NCBI GenBank assembly: GCA_021029095.1
Contig: JAJOHG010000005.1
Location: 186,001-250,000, forward strand
Origin: Phellopilus nigrolimitatus
Lineage: Eukaryota; Basidiomycota; Agaricomycetes; Hymenochaetales; Hymenochaetaceae
Direction: 5' to 3'
Length of the DNA stretch: 64,000 nucleotides
The notes beneath the pieces are model-generated. The model saw nothing but the letters and a program-made list of their open reading frames with translations. It was not told where the DNA came from and searched no databases. The position numbers were made by a program, and so were the translations under genes. Positions 1-11,106 of this stretch are shown piece by piece (the first letter of the stretch is position 1; each line of letters starts with the position of its first letter).

Positions 1-814
1 CAAGACGACTCACTGCCCGCGACTTGTTTGTTTTGACTTTCTTCCTGAGATATATTGTCTTGCCATCGAATGTTGTAGCAGGGATCGATGCCCGCAGAGT
101 CGTTGAACCCCGCGTATGCGGACGCAGTAGCTGGGAAATATTCGGCAATTCTTCTAATCATGAGTGACTTAGCCCAACTCAAACCGCAATAACAAACAGT
201 GACCCAACGCACCCTGAGACTCGCCCGGAACATCATGTCCATTAACGACTGGTATCTGCGCATCGTCGGACTGAGCATTTTTCGCAGCTTCTTGACCATA
301 AGCTGGGTCAAGTAGCTCGTGCGGGACTCGATCTTCATCCATTGCGTCGAGCAGCCCATTCGACTTGAACGTTTCATTCACAGCGTCGAGCAGCCCATTC
401 GTTTTTAACACCCCATTCCCAGAATAAGCCAGTCCGCCTGATTTCAAAACGTCTGAGTCGTCATTTAGTTGCTCATTGTCGAGCAGGCCATTCGACATGA
501 AGCCACATCGACCATCCTCTATGTCCCCGGAGCCGTCAAGCAGGCCATTCGACTTGAACATGACTTGATTGTCCACAACTTCGGACGTGCAAAAGTCGTC
601 AGCGGCCTTTCAAACTGATCCTAGGAATCATCAAGCTCAACTACTCACGAGCCGCTTCCTGACTTTCATTTTCTAATAGCAGGTTGTTCGGCACGGATTT
701 CGAACGCGCCTTCGCCCGCGTCTGCGAATCCAGAGCCTGGCCTGTTTCACGGCCTTCAATAGCCTCGAGGCTCCCAAGAAGGCCGTTGGGGATAAATGTG
801 TCAATGTCTGCCAT
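1..814 (-). CDS. NGLLD-repeat protein, N-terminal part (runs off left edge)
   Basis: I do not recognise this gene with certainty. The start is the ATG at 812-814. Exons are 649-814, 213-578 and 1-153, joined by GT-AG introns with consistent phases (donors GTGAGT and GTGCGT, acceptors AAG and TAG). The first 177 residues carry a degenerate repeat around N-G-L-L-D: PNGLLG near residue 10, PNNLLL, then SNGLLD twice, GNGVL, TNGLLD and SNGLLD. They are separated by acidic, polar spacers. The exon at the window edge changes character and becomes basic (ending in a TIYLRKK-like stretch), which faintly resembles the linker before the AAA+ domain of Ctf18-type clamp loaders. That is a weak guess. There is no signal peptide and no Kex2 KR site, so a secreted repeat-peptide precursor is unlikely. 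Confidence 0.6.
344..401 (-). repeat. 19-nt direct repeat encoding the NGLLD motif
   Basis: Two identical 19-nt copies lie at 344-362 and 383-401, 39 nt apart and therefore in frame. Diverged copies lie near 481-500 and 535-559. They encode successive NGLLD units of the left-edge gene. Confidence 0.75.
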
Positions 815-1125
815 GTTGATGAGAGGAGTGGACAGATGCCTTGAACGCGTGGCCGAATTATCTGGTCTGACCTGCTCGACGCGGTCGTCACATAACGGGT
901 CACGACGCGACTGAGACGCGACGGAATAAACTGTATTCGCTCTGTGATCCAGTGAGATATGAATACATCGATAACCATTTAAACAGTTTGAACCAGATAA
1001 AGAAGTCGTAATATGGCAGTAAAAGTACAGACATTAATTGCGAGGACAGATAATCCGCGATAAAACCTGCAAACCACTTGTTCATGTTAAGAGATTTTGA
1101 ACAGAGAAACGGCGATGAAAAAAGT
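815..1125. other. Intergenic spacer, no gene seen
   Basis: This 311-nt spacer holds the promoter side of the NGLLD-repeat gene and the 3' side of the DUF6593 gene. Open frames here are short and lack plausible splice partners. Confidence 0.5.
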
Positions 1126-2000
1126 TCATTGCATATTCCGACGTAGATTGGCGGTTCTTCGCGAAAAAGATTCTTTCATGTGCCCCAGAACGTCTGCGAT
1201 GGACTGTTTTCCCTCTTCACATTCATCAACCAGAGGAAATTGATATCGCGGGAGATCGAAACGTGTGCGCCGCATTATGTTCATGAAGATATAATCGACT
1301 GTTTTGAATCATAAAACTTGAGATTTTGGGAGATGAACAGGTTTGCATGCGATTTGCTTACCGAGTAATTCAGCAAGGACTTCTTCTGGCAAACTCGTAA
1401 ACTCAAGATAGCTGTTTCCGACTCTTGGAATCGGTGAGTTTGTAACCCCATTACGGAGCTGCACGCATCGCTCATGAAATCTGCCGACAGCCTCCCTTGT
1501 TTCCGGGTGGCAAACCTGAACAAATTCAGATAAGACGGATTTGCGGCAGAAGCAAACCGAATGTCAACACTCACGATAAGCGAGCTACGGGTCGCTACCC
1601 AAACAAAACCCAACCTACTCGGGATCACAAGATGATCAGGCCTAGCAGACGATACAAATTAGCAACCAACACGCTTGAAAGACCTAAATGTGTGAGAAGC
1701 GACTTACGCTGTCTTTACGCTGTCACACCCGTCGAAGAGCTCTGGAAATTCGACGGGCTCATCGTCCATGATACGAACTAGACCACCCGACCGTTTCTCC
1801 CTCCCCGTCCACTCGATTGTTGCAATAGTTCTTCCACGCGCATTTAATATAGCCGTTGTACGAGATGCAACATCGATGATGACCTTATCCTTGCTCTGTA
1901 TATAGGAAGCACGCGATAGGATGGTATACTTGGGACGGCCAGAGGGAACGTCGATGAGCACGGTGTTGAGCATGTCGGGTTCGGTAAATTTAAGGAGCAT
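1126..2000 (-). CDS. DUF6593 domain protein
   Basis: Four exons (1708-2000, 1575-1641, 1362-1515, 1126-1298) sum to 687 nt, a 228-residue protein. Donors are GTAAGT, GTGAGT and GTAAGC. The start at 2000 gives MLLKFTEPD, followed by the beta-rich pattern typical of the basidiomycete DUF6593 family: a Y-T-I-L-S strand, ARGRTIATIEW (the A-x-I-x-W strand), then VPSRLG-VWVA and a His-Pro-containing segment. The domain fills nearly the whole protein. The function of DUF6593 is unknown, and copies are usually numerous in mushroom genomes. An in-frame open stretch upstream to 2261 uses no ATG that fits the family and was not included. It is transcribed away from the kinase gene, with a 585-nt shared upstream region. 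Confidence 0.85.
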
Positions 2001-2585
2001 GATGGGCGTTTGACGGAGAGTCGAGAGTACGTACGGGTCGTTACGGGGCCCTATAAGCGCATGACCAGCAGGATCGGGCCTCGGGCCATGGACGTGGGCA
2101 CAGAAGGTGAAGACACAATCGCGACAACACTGACGCACATGTAATTTATGAGGCGATTTGTCTTTGGCTATGAATAAAATTTCTGACTGCGAGATGAGTA
2201 CGAGCCTCGAGGCTTGAAGCTTGAAGTCGCACAAAGGTCCCAAATACATTGAGCAGGCCAATGCCGGCGGTGTTACTATTCTTGGGAAAATGTGACATGT
2301 GTCAGCAAAGTCACTTTGTGACTTATGACTCAGCTTTGCAGAAATGACTGTGGCGGATGAAAACTATGTTTGGTCTTGATTGGTCGAACCACTCTCGTGT
2401 TCAACGTCGACAGCGACGACCTCACCGCCTTTCGGCTCGCCCCGTCCGTGACGCTCGATGGTGGCTGCCCTCCGCCGTTCATGAGTGTTGTACTCAGTGA
2501 CACCCCATCAACATTCTAAGTTCAGTAGCCTTCGGATTCGCCACGCTACCGGTCCACCAAAGCAAAGCACGTCTATTCATCGTTC
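2001..2585. promoter_or_regulatory. Divergent promoter region, DUF6593 gene / SAP-kinase gene
   Basis: This 585-nt region separates two start codons facing away from each other. It must hold both promoters. I see no clear TATA box or named operator. Confidence 0.5.
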
Positions 2586-5500
2586 ATGGCCAACCGTCGT
2601 TCGCGTACACCGCCTCGGAAACCTCTCTCAAACCCGACACCTCGCTACGGTGCTCTTGTTCGACGAAAGTATCTACTTCGTCATTCGCCGAAACAAGGTT
2701 TACCTAAGGGAAACTCTGGTTCTCACGCTGTGCACGCCGTGACCGCGTCGCGTCCTGTTCTAGTCCCTCTGCACCCCAACCTTCGTCGTCTTCCGTCTCG
2801 CCTCATGGCCCCGCTGCGAGGACGCGACGCGATTATGAACGCGTCATCCGATTCTAAAAGCGGTTTAAAGCGCAAACGTATCCCAAGTGTCAACGAAAAC
2901 GCATACGCTCCTACCCGAGCTCGTGCTGCGGGCAGATTCAAGAGGCAACGCTCGCAAAATGACTCCAGTGAGGAGGATATCGCCTCGAGCCAGAGTACTA
3001 TGGAAGTGGATGGAGCTGAAGAGAATCCACAAAATTGGATGTCAGATTTGTCGGAAATGGAGGAACCGTTACTTGATGACTGTAAGTGCCGTTTTGCTCG
3101 ATAGATTCGGTTTTAACTTGTCGATGCCTTGCAGCGGATGATTTCCTAATTCACGAAGCTGGCTCTCGGCAACTTAATCGTTTGCGCAAAGACGAGCTCA
3201 CTCGTCTTTACGATCTCGTTGGCTTGACAGTGTTACCCGAGGATCCGACGAAGTCTGACATAATTAATGCCATAATCACTGCTCGGAATGATGAGGAGAT
3301 ACCTCCTTCGTCACCTCCAGGAAAAACGGATGGTGGCTTTTCGTCGGATGATGGTCACGACGGCGGAGGTGAAGAAACAGACGTAGCGCTAAGTTCTCCT
3401 AAGGATTCGCTTCGTCGGCGAGCAACTGTACAGGACATCGGCAGGTCAATTCATCGGACTGCAGTCGGGAGGAGTTTTTCTTTAGAAGTACCTAACGGGT
3501 CCAGCCACTCGAACAAAAAATCAGCTCGCATTGCGAAGGATGTCAAAAGCCCTGTTCATCATGTGCATACCAATGGTACCTCAAAGTAAGTTCAACGTAT
3601 ATTTCAACGGCAAAGTTATAACCTTTTCTGAATCGACCATGTATTAAAAGACGTCGCGGGATGTCTTCTCAATCATCTCCATTAGCTTCGTCTATCTCAA
3701 ACGCGTTACCCTCTCCACCTGCGACTCGTCTCCGATCACGCACCATATCTGCTGAGTCGACAGCGCTTTGTGCTTCAACCTCCTTTGGTTCATCATCGAC
3801 ATCGACAGGTCCATCGCGCGACAAATCAATATCGGGTCATGCAAGGCGTGTGGCGAAAACCAAGCGCGTGGGCTTCGAGGAGGCAGGCATTGAACTCAAT
3901 AATATGCAGGATTGCGATTACTCCGGAAACAATCTTTCACCGCGGCGTCTGCGTTCAAAGGGAGAAAATAGCTCTTCGTCGCATGATAGCAAAGTGGATA
4001 TAGATGGAATCAAGAAGCGCGTTACTCCAATGCGCAAAGCGAAGGGCAAAATTGGTTGCTTGAAGGAAGATAGCACTGCGACTGAGAGTGACGAGGAGAG
4101 TCTGGATAATGTTGCTGATGATGATGAGGTCGATGAATTGGATAGCTCACCCTCACCCTCACCCTCTGGATCCCCAGATCCTCGGCGAAATCGGCCAAAG
4201 GAACAGCGGACTCCGCTGAAGAAGCGCCTACGATCCCGAAAGCTACAGACGCATACTCCTCCTAGCGACGGCGACGACGAACAAGAGGAGGAAGATGAAG
4301 TCACGTCGGTCGTTCAGGAGCAAAATGAGGATGCCGAGGAAGAGGATAGCGAGGAGACGGCCAGTGTAGAAGAGGGGGAGGGCGAAAATAGTGATGAGGA
4401 GCTTCCTGACGCTGATAGCGATGTGGACGATGAAGCTCTTGTTGAACCTCGCATGCTCCGGAATGGCAAGATTGTTGGGGAAGACATTATAGAAGACGAA
4501 GACAGCGATGCAGAGGAAGATGCAGATGACAACTCATCATCAGAAATTGAAGTTGACCAAGAGCCTGATGAGGTCGGGGAGGACGAGGACGAGAACTATG
4601 AAGACGAAGCGATGGAGGATGGTATGTTTGTTGACTCGTTTAGCCTAGTTGCTTATCTGACCTCGTTGGTTAACAGAGTTCGACCTGAGCTCTGCTACTC
4701 AGAAAACTCTCATCCGTCTTCGACGAGACGATCTCGTCCGTCTATGTGAGTCCAGGGACCTCGAAGTAGATGGTACGAAGCCGCAGCTTGCACAATCACT
4801 TCTCCAGTGGCGTGACTGTCAGAGAAGTTTGACTCCAGCACCTTCGTCTTCTTCGACCGTTCGGCCTCCTTCCGTCATAAAAGCAAATGGTCGGCGTCGG
4901 CGAACGCGAAGCCAGAGTAAAAGTAGTAGCTGTACCCCGCCTGTGCTCATGCGCTCGAATCGTGTTCATGACAATGAACCTGTTACGCCGCCAATGTCGA
5001 AGGAGAAGAAGGAGGTCGATGGCGACCTGGAGCTCGACCTGGAAAGTCTCGGCCTGGAAGACAGAGAGATCCCGCCTGACAAACTCACGAAACTTGAGAA
5101 GATTGGCAGTGGGGGTTTCAAAGACGTCTTCATTGGCAAGTTTAAAGGCCGTAAAGTCGCTATTGCTGAGTTCCGGGATCAGCTCAGTGCCAGTGAGTTT
5201 TTGAATTTTTGAGGGTGTATTCTAAGCCTCATAACGCGGATATAGTGGACATCAAGGAGCTGAAGTTGCTGGCTGAGTTCGCTCACCCTAATATAGTCCG
5301 ATTTGTACGCCCTTTCCACTCTTGTGCGTGGAAGCCTCGTGTTTACTATGTGTTTCAACAGCTTGGTGTTAGCATTCCTGAAAACACGAGGGAAACGCCC
5401 GTCATGATGGTCAGCGAGTTGTGTTCTAACGGTGACCTTTTTGACTATGTTCGGAATGTGGCAGCGCCATCTCTGTACAAAGTTGTGCGTACCTGATCTA

Positions 5501-6160
5501 GCCTCTTCTACAGTAACTTCAGCTGACCCCGTTACAGCTCAGTATGATGCTTGACGTCGCACGAGGTCTGGAATATTTGCATGAGCGAAAACCATCGGTT
5601 ATCCATCGTGACTGCAAATCTTCAAATATTCTCATCACCTCAAAGGGTACAGCGAAGATCGCCGATTTTGGCCTGGCAAAGGTCAAGCAGTCAACGCGAT
5701 CCATGGTTCGTAGCCTCGTGGGCACGGTCAATTGGCAGGCACCAGAGCTGTGGGTTGCGCACCCTAAGTATAACCACAAGGTTGACGTGTACTCCTGCGC
5801 TTGTGTATACTGGGAGATGTTGCAGTGGCATAACCCCAATAAGAAGTTCCCGTGGGAGGTGAGCATCAGTATTTTGCGCCACATGTTTTCATCCTGATCT
5901 TCATGAATAGGGAATGAACGAGCATGCTATCTACGAAGCCGTTGGTCAGAAACGCCAGAGGTATGTATTTACTTCTTCGTTTACTCTAAGATCTCTGAAT
6001 GGTTCCCGACTGTAGGCCTTCGCTGACTGGCTTGCGAAGACAATGGTGTCCTGATATCGTTGACCTCGTAGAACGCATGTGGGCCCAGGACCATCAAGAC
6101 CGTCCTGGAATCACCGAAGTCGTCGAAGAGGTGCAAAGAATTATTAAGCAGTATCGCTAA
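2586..6160 (+). CDS. TKL-type protein kinase with two SAP-like motifs
   Basis: Nine exons (2586-3081, 3135-3585, 3651-4621, 4677-5192, 5246-5304, 5362-5484, 5538-5858, 5911-5960, 6016-6160) sum to 3132 nt, giving 1043 residues. Order: a basic Ser/Arg-rich N-terminus; a first SAP-like helix-turn-helix at about 176-215; a long low-complexity region dominated by Asp/Glu tracts (about 400-640); a second SAP motif at about 640-686; then a kinase domain from about 777 to the end. SAP motifs bind DNA, so a nuclear, chromatin-linked role is inferred. The kinase has a glycine loop GSGGFKDVF, catalytic HRD (Asp about 897) with Asn 902, and DFG (Asp about 915). The usual VAIK lysine is replaced by Ala (VAIAEF), while Lys about 788 sits in the glycine loop. 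The domain resembles the expanded TKL kinases of mushrooms. The 57-nt intron at 5305-5361 is stop-free and in frame. Confidence 0.9.
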
Positions 6161-6707
6161 TTCTCACCTCGACTTCGTTACATCTCGTGAGTTATCAAGG
6201 ACAATGTGAAATTTCATACTTTTTCGGCGTTCTTTTGTAAAACACTTCATCCATGCGATCCACCCACCCCTCATCCTTACTGCTTCATCCTTCCCGTATG
6301 ATCTTTTGATCTTTTATTTTCCTCTTTTTGGATGTCATTTTTGCCAACGTGTTTTTACCATCAATTCGCATATCCACAACGCATCTTCCCCGTAATGCAA
6401 TCGAAACTGTATTCTAGCAATTACTTAGCAATCAACTCGTACACTTACCAATACAATAGGCTCGTTCCTTCCCAGGACGTCTTTTCCTCTCGTATGCCGC
6501 AAATATACTCCACACAAGAAAGCCGAGAATACATAATCTTTGATAGTACTTCAGGCGCAATGATAGTCCCGTTATATCTTTTCTTTTCGAAGCACGGGCC
6601 TCAATTACATTACTACCGCTTGCAATGATACTTACGAGTTGCAGAATTTGACCCCATTTGTCATTTCTGGCCTAACAACAGTTAGACTCGAACTATGGAG
6701 AGCACTG
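6161..6707. other. Convergent 3' spacer, no gene seen
   Basis: This AT-rich spacer lies between the stop codons of the SAP-kinase gene and the 14-exon gene. It probably holds both 3' untranslated regions. A 98-codon open frame at 6332-6628 has no recognisable features. Confidence 0.5.
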
Positions 6708-8666
6708 TTACTCCTCCTCCCGTTTCACCCTTTTCGACACCTGCGCGCCTGGTCAAACGGAAACGTAGATAAGTATGTGAACAATGGATTTAATAACTCG
6801 GAGGGCCACCTACTTCTTTCAAGCATTTGACTACGGCCTTGGTCGTCCTCTAAACTTCGCTTGAAACTAGAAGCTTCGGTTGAGCTCGAGTCTCGCCGCA
6901 AAACGGACGGACCTATACAATGAAACGCATGAGTACAATAGTCATTGTTCTGGGGTTTTCACCAAAATTCCTTACCTTCATTCGGACTCATGCTAGATGG
7001 ATACTGGGAAAAGACATCTATCAAAGCACGCGAAGGCTGATAATCTGTGGGAAGCCTGTACGCATTAACCTCTTCGCGAGGCGATCAGTCGAGCGAAATA
7101 TACGTGCCCTCTGTTTTGACAACGAGTTTGCGATCTTCTGCTTCGAGCGAGTTTTCCTGTAGCTCCGATATAGTCATTATCAAGGAAGCCGAAGGCCGAT
7201 ACTCTTTGGACACGGAACTTATTAGAGATTTCTCTGTCAAAAAGCGGTTATGGACGGTTCTGACCTGCATCGTTTATATGTGGTTTTATTTCTTCTTCTT
7301 TCACTGCTACTAGAATACTGTCAGGACTATAATAAAGAAGTAGTGTTCACCCACTTGTGTACTCCTCAGGAGTATCTGTGACACATAAATTTTCTTAATA
7401 ATTAGAGGCCAAATCACAGTAGTCGCAGGACCGACCATTCAGTTGCTCGCTGCCCTTTGTCAGTGAATCATGGATAGCCGTTTGTGTCGCTGCATCTACG
7501 ACATCGTTGTCAAAAAGTGAGGCTACTACAAACGCAAACAATTGTAGCAGCAAGCTCACCCTCTTCGTAAGGATCTAATTTATCAGCCTTACTATGAATC
7601 CCCATGGTTATTCGTAAGTATGTTCAATGACCACGACTGCAAAGATCAGACAGATCTCACGAATGGGATTTTTTGTCTTCATTTTTAACTTCCACACGAT
7701 CCAACTGGTTTGAGCTGGAATGCCCAGGAGGTTTGTTCTGTGTGTAACCGGCAGTGGTCAAGCTCGGTTATGCAATGGACACATTAGACTGCAAGTTAAT
7801 AATTCAGAATACCTGGTCAGTTTCGCGTTTCTCCGCTTTGATCTAAATGTAATTGCTCAGGGTAATCAGATATTGAGTGCGCGCAATGAGAACATACATC
7901 AGACATCACTTTTGGCGGTTGTGTTGGCTGATTAGCTTCCAAAGGGGGTGTTGGAATCGGTACTTTTTCGCGAGGTAACGGTAATATAAGACTTAGTAGT
8001 CTTGCGTCACCAGAAGTCAATGGAAGCAAGCTCGGTTCGGGATACTCTTTTTTCACCATTATCTTGTCGGGGATACGGTCTTGCCTTGGCGTGTGCTCCT
8101 TCCACTGGTCTAAACTTGAAATGAAAATCATTTGGGAATACTTCTCAGGAAGAGCATACGTTCTCCTGGGTCTCCATTTGCTTTCCAATCATACTCATAT
8201 ATATGTGAGACTCGATCATGTAGTTTCACTAGAAATAGAACATTAGAATGAGCATCAATGTTCTGTGCTGAATATAAAAGGCACCTTTAAACTCTCGGGC
8301 AATTCTGTCAAGCTCTTCGAGCTTCAAAAACAGGCCCCATTTGTGGGTACCTAATCCCACTTTCAAATCAATACAAGGATTGATCTGGGCTATCACTTCA
8401 TCTCTCTGACGGAGAGCTTCTCAATAATCCACTGGCATTACTGATACATTTTGAAATCCTGCACACACCGTATCGAGTGTAAAGATGGCTCTAATAATTC
8501 CTTTTTCATCCGGTTTGCGGAAAGCTATGCGCAGCCAAGCGCCAATCATGTCAATAGCCTCTTGTTTACGGGGTGTTTTCAGTCCATTTGCCCATGGGTT
8601 GATGACGACCACAAAATGATCATCAACGTCCTTTTTGTACTCTTTTCTCCTGAATTTTTTTACCAT
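6708..8666 (-). CDS. Unknown 14-exon protein with many SUMO-consensus motifs
   Basis: I do not recognise this protein. Exons: 8448-8666, 8285-8405, 8160-8228, 7898-8109, 7813-7842, 7661-7737, 7560-7591, 7436-7522, 7351-7375, 7265-7317, 7104-7203, 6976-7055, 6814-6912, 6708-6748. All phases agree and the sum is 1245 nt (414 residues). Residues 1-115 look folded, with a hydrophobic FVVVINPW strand, a TPRKQEAIDMIGAWL helix and LGTHKWGLFLKL. The rest is polar and disordered. Six psi-K-x-E sites occur: VKKE 155-158, IKAE 208-211, VKNE 234-237, VKEE 296-299, VKTE 337-340 and VKRE 409-412. The tail is basic then acidic (SKRVKREEE). This suggests a nuclear protein that may be sumoylated (inference). 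Introns are 37-75 nt. The first ATG is clear, but a further 5' exon is possible. It converges on the SAP-kinase gene. Confidence 0.72.
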
Positions 8667-9029
8667 GCTTGAAGGTAGTGCTGAAGTTCTTGATTAAATG
8701 AATATGGAAGAGCTTTAAATAATCACGAAGGAGTCCCAGGATTACAGATGTGTCCGATAGCTTCAGCTTAATTCAGTATAAGAGTGTTGCGAGGGCGGGG
8801 CTTCGACTCACGCTACGTCCAAAGTTTGTCCAGATTTTGTCCAGATATCCCCATACTCTCTGGCACAGGCACCTGCCTTGAACCTGCCACTAAAACAACG
8901 GTACTCCGGCGAAGCTCGGCTCTAGTTGTTAAAGTACATAAAATGTCAATCCATCTATCTACTTACATCCCATTGCTCTAATGACGGGAAGGCGAAGTCC
9001 AAGACCATCGCGAAGGCGAGGCTTGCAAA
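8667..9029. other. Spacer between two minus-strand genes
   Basis: This 363-nt spacer holds the promoter of the 14-exon gene and the 3' end of the DUF4246 gene. A GC-rich patch near 8795-8815 looked tRNA-like at first glance, but no cloverleaf could be built. Confidence 0.45.
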
Positions 9030-10768
9030 TTATAGCGCGACATCTATATCAAAGGGCAAAGAGAAGTATCTCTCGGTATTGTCCGCTGTGAATAGTACCC
9101 TCTCTGTTTCCATTTCGACCCGATACTTGTCTGCCTCCTCGTCAGTCAGCACATTATCCACCATATCGACTATCCTCTCCAGCAATTCTGGCGGAAGACG
9201 TCGATCTACCGAGCTCTCCAGTGCGAGATATATCCAATCGCGTTGTTGAGGGGCAACATCTGCCGTCGAAATGATGGGAGGCATGTCTGGATCGACAAGG
9301 TAGAATTCTACAACAGTAAACCGGCCCTCCTTGCAATCCTCTCTTAGCTGGACGTGACGTATACGATGCTGATAAATATTTGGGAAGGCAATCGACAAGC
9401 CAGAACGGAGTGGAACGGATCCGAGATGTTGATTACACCCATCACCGCTTTGTAGACCCCATGTCCGAAGCGTTGCTCCGACGTCGTGAGGCACAAAATT
9501 CGAGGGCGATGTCACCGCCATCCTGAAATCCAGTTGTCCACTGTCGATTCCTCGCTAAAAATCAAGCAGAATTCCAGTCCTGATCTAGGATGCCGAAGAG
9601 CAATGCGCTCACCACGGAAACGAAATGTAGAGCACATGCGACAATCCGTTCATTCTTCATGCCTGCTACTTGCCAAACTGAATTTTCGACTTTCCGTCGC
9701 TCTTCATTCTTTAAACACACACTTATATAAGCAAGGAGACTACAGATGGAAAAGTTGAATAGCATACGAACAAGAGTGATATCCACAATTCTATGTATGA
9801 TCTGTATTGTCTTTCCGTCTCGAAAGCGGACTTTATGCGCCAACCGCATGAATTCGTCCGAGTAACCGTCAGTAGGAACATCAGGTATCTCGATGGGTCT
9901 ATACAACGCCCATTGTCGAACGTCACGTTGATGTTGCTCCCAAGCATCGTCGTCTTCGCTGTCTTCGGGAGGATCAGGCTCATCCCAAACTCTATAGCGA
10001 TAGGAGTTCCGAATCCGCTGAGGTAGTGGGTTGCTCCGATGTAAAGTGGTGAGAACGTTCTCGAAGAGATTAATGGAGCGACCGAGAGCCGTTAGCAGAG
10101 CTTCGTGTATTTCAGATTGGGCGGGATCTATCCCATTCACGTATGACTGATACTCTACGCGCGTGTCATTTGAGTGGACACGGACAATTGTTGGTAACGC
10201 GGTAAACCTAGCTGATGTACAGTAATCGCTTGAAGAGTCAATGCGGGCGTCAACTCCTGCTCGCGCGATAGATCTTCCAGAAATATAACTGTGGCGTAAT
10301 GGATCGACTAGAATGTCCAAGGTTGAGAAACGACCTGAGACGCGTAAGGAATCGACACATCCTCGCAGTTTCTCGAGTTCAACGTTATCAAGCAACTGGT
10401 CTGACTCCCAAATTCTGTCAAAACAAGACACTTGCCTGTGAAAGCACATTCGCTTAACATAGAAATGACGAGTGCGTACATAGCCACTTACACCCCATTA
10501 CCGTCGTTTCTGAGGGCAGCATAGCCCGCCAGTTCGTCAACGACATACTCGATCTAGCACAAGCAAATCTAAGAGCAAGCTCTAAAATAGGGTAGTCAAC
10601 CAAACGCACCTGGTGCTTTGCCAAACCGACCTTGATATTATTGGATATCGGGCCCACTCTCCAAGTCTTGTTCGCGGCTTCTTGTATCCATTTCTGCCTC
10701 ATTTCCTGATTCTGGAAGCGCAACCACCAGCCTTGCTCGGAGCGAAGCTCGGCCGAAAGCCTGGTCAT
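9030..10768 (-). CDS. DUF4246 domain protein
   Basis: This is a fungal DUF4246 family member of unknown biochemical role. The C-terminal half carries the family core: AGMKNERIVA, then LGSVPLRSG, IAFPNIYQHR, FYLVDP, STADVAPQQRDW and LPPELLERIVD. The middle contains SCFDRIWESDQ and VRVHSNDTRVEYQSYVNG. Introns are inferred at the CAG/GTGCGT donor near 10610, the GTAAGT donor near 10490, a GTATGC donor near 9765 (acceptor GAAG), and a GTGAGC donor near 9620 with acceptor TTTTTAG. These restore the family spacing. The N-terminus is uncertain: the in-frame ATG at 10766-10768 gives MTRLSAELR, but the family normally has a conserved Glu-x-x-Met just before this. The open frame continues upstream (CELAM), so a 5' exon in 10770-10980 is likely. 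Confidence 0.85.
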
Positions 10769-11106
10769 CGCGAGTTCGCACAGCTGAGAGAAGCAGCATC
10801 GTGTCAAGCCACAGAGTCTGAAGAGCAAGAGAGTCGCGAGACCCGTACTGTTCGTGGTCTTTCACCAACGCCAAAGTGATAGGCAGTCCCATCGACGAAA
10901 GGACTTTGATAGCCAGCTTTGGGAGAGACCGGCATAAGTTGAATAAGAGGCTAGAAGAAGTACATGCAAGTCGGCCCAAGTGCGTCTTGTCGGTTCGTCT
11001 ATGTCACATAGCCGGCTCTTGCCTTTCCCATACACACACCGACTCCGCCTCCTCACGTTCTCCGCTTCTTCCTCCTTTCCTGTACGCTCCTTTGTTTCAT
11101 TCTTCC
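10769..11106. promoter_or_regulatory. Divergent promoter region, DUF4246 gene / EH-domain gene
   Basis: This 338-nt region may include a missed first exon of the DUF4246 gene. The stretch at 11040-11106 just before the EH gene start is C/T-rich, a common fungal leader signature. Confidence 0.45.

Noticed and set aside
169..814. Secreted repeat-peptide precursor or mating pheromone
   Set aside because: There is no signal peptide, no KR/KEX2 sites between repeats, and no CaaX ending.
7088..7104. In-frame TGA suggesting a pseudogene in the 6708-8666 locus
   Set aside because: A 48-nt intron (7056-7103) with GTATAT donor, CTGAT branch site and TACAG acceptor removes the stop and keeps the phase.
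8784..8830. tRNA-like GC-rich patch
   Set aside because: No acceptor stem or anticodon arm could be paired.
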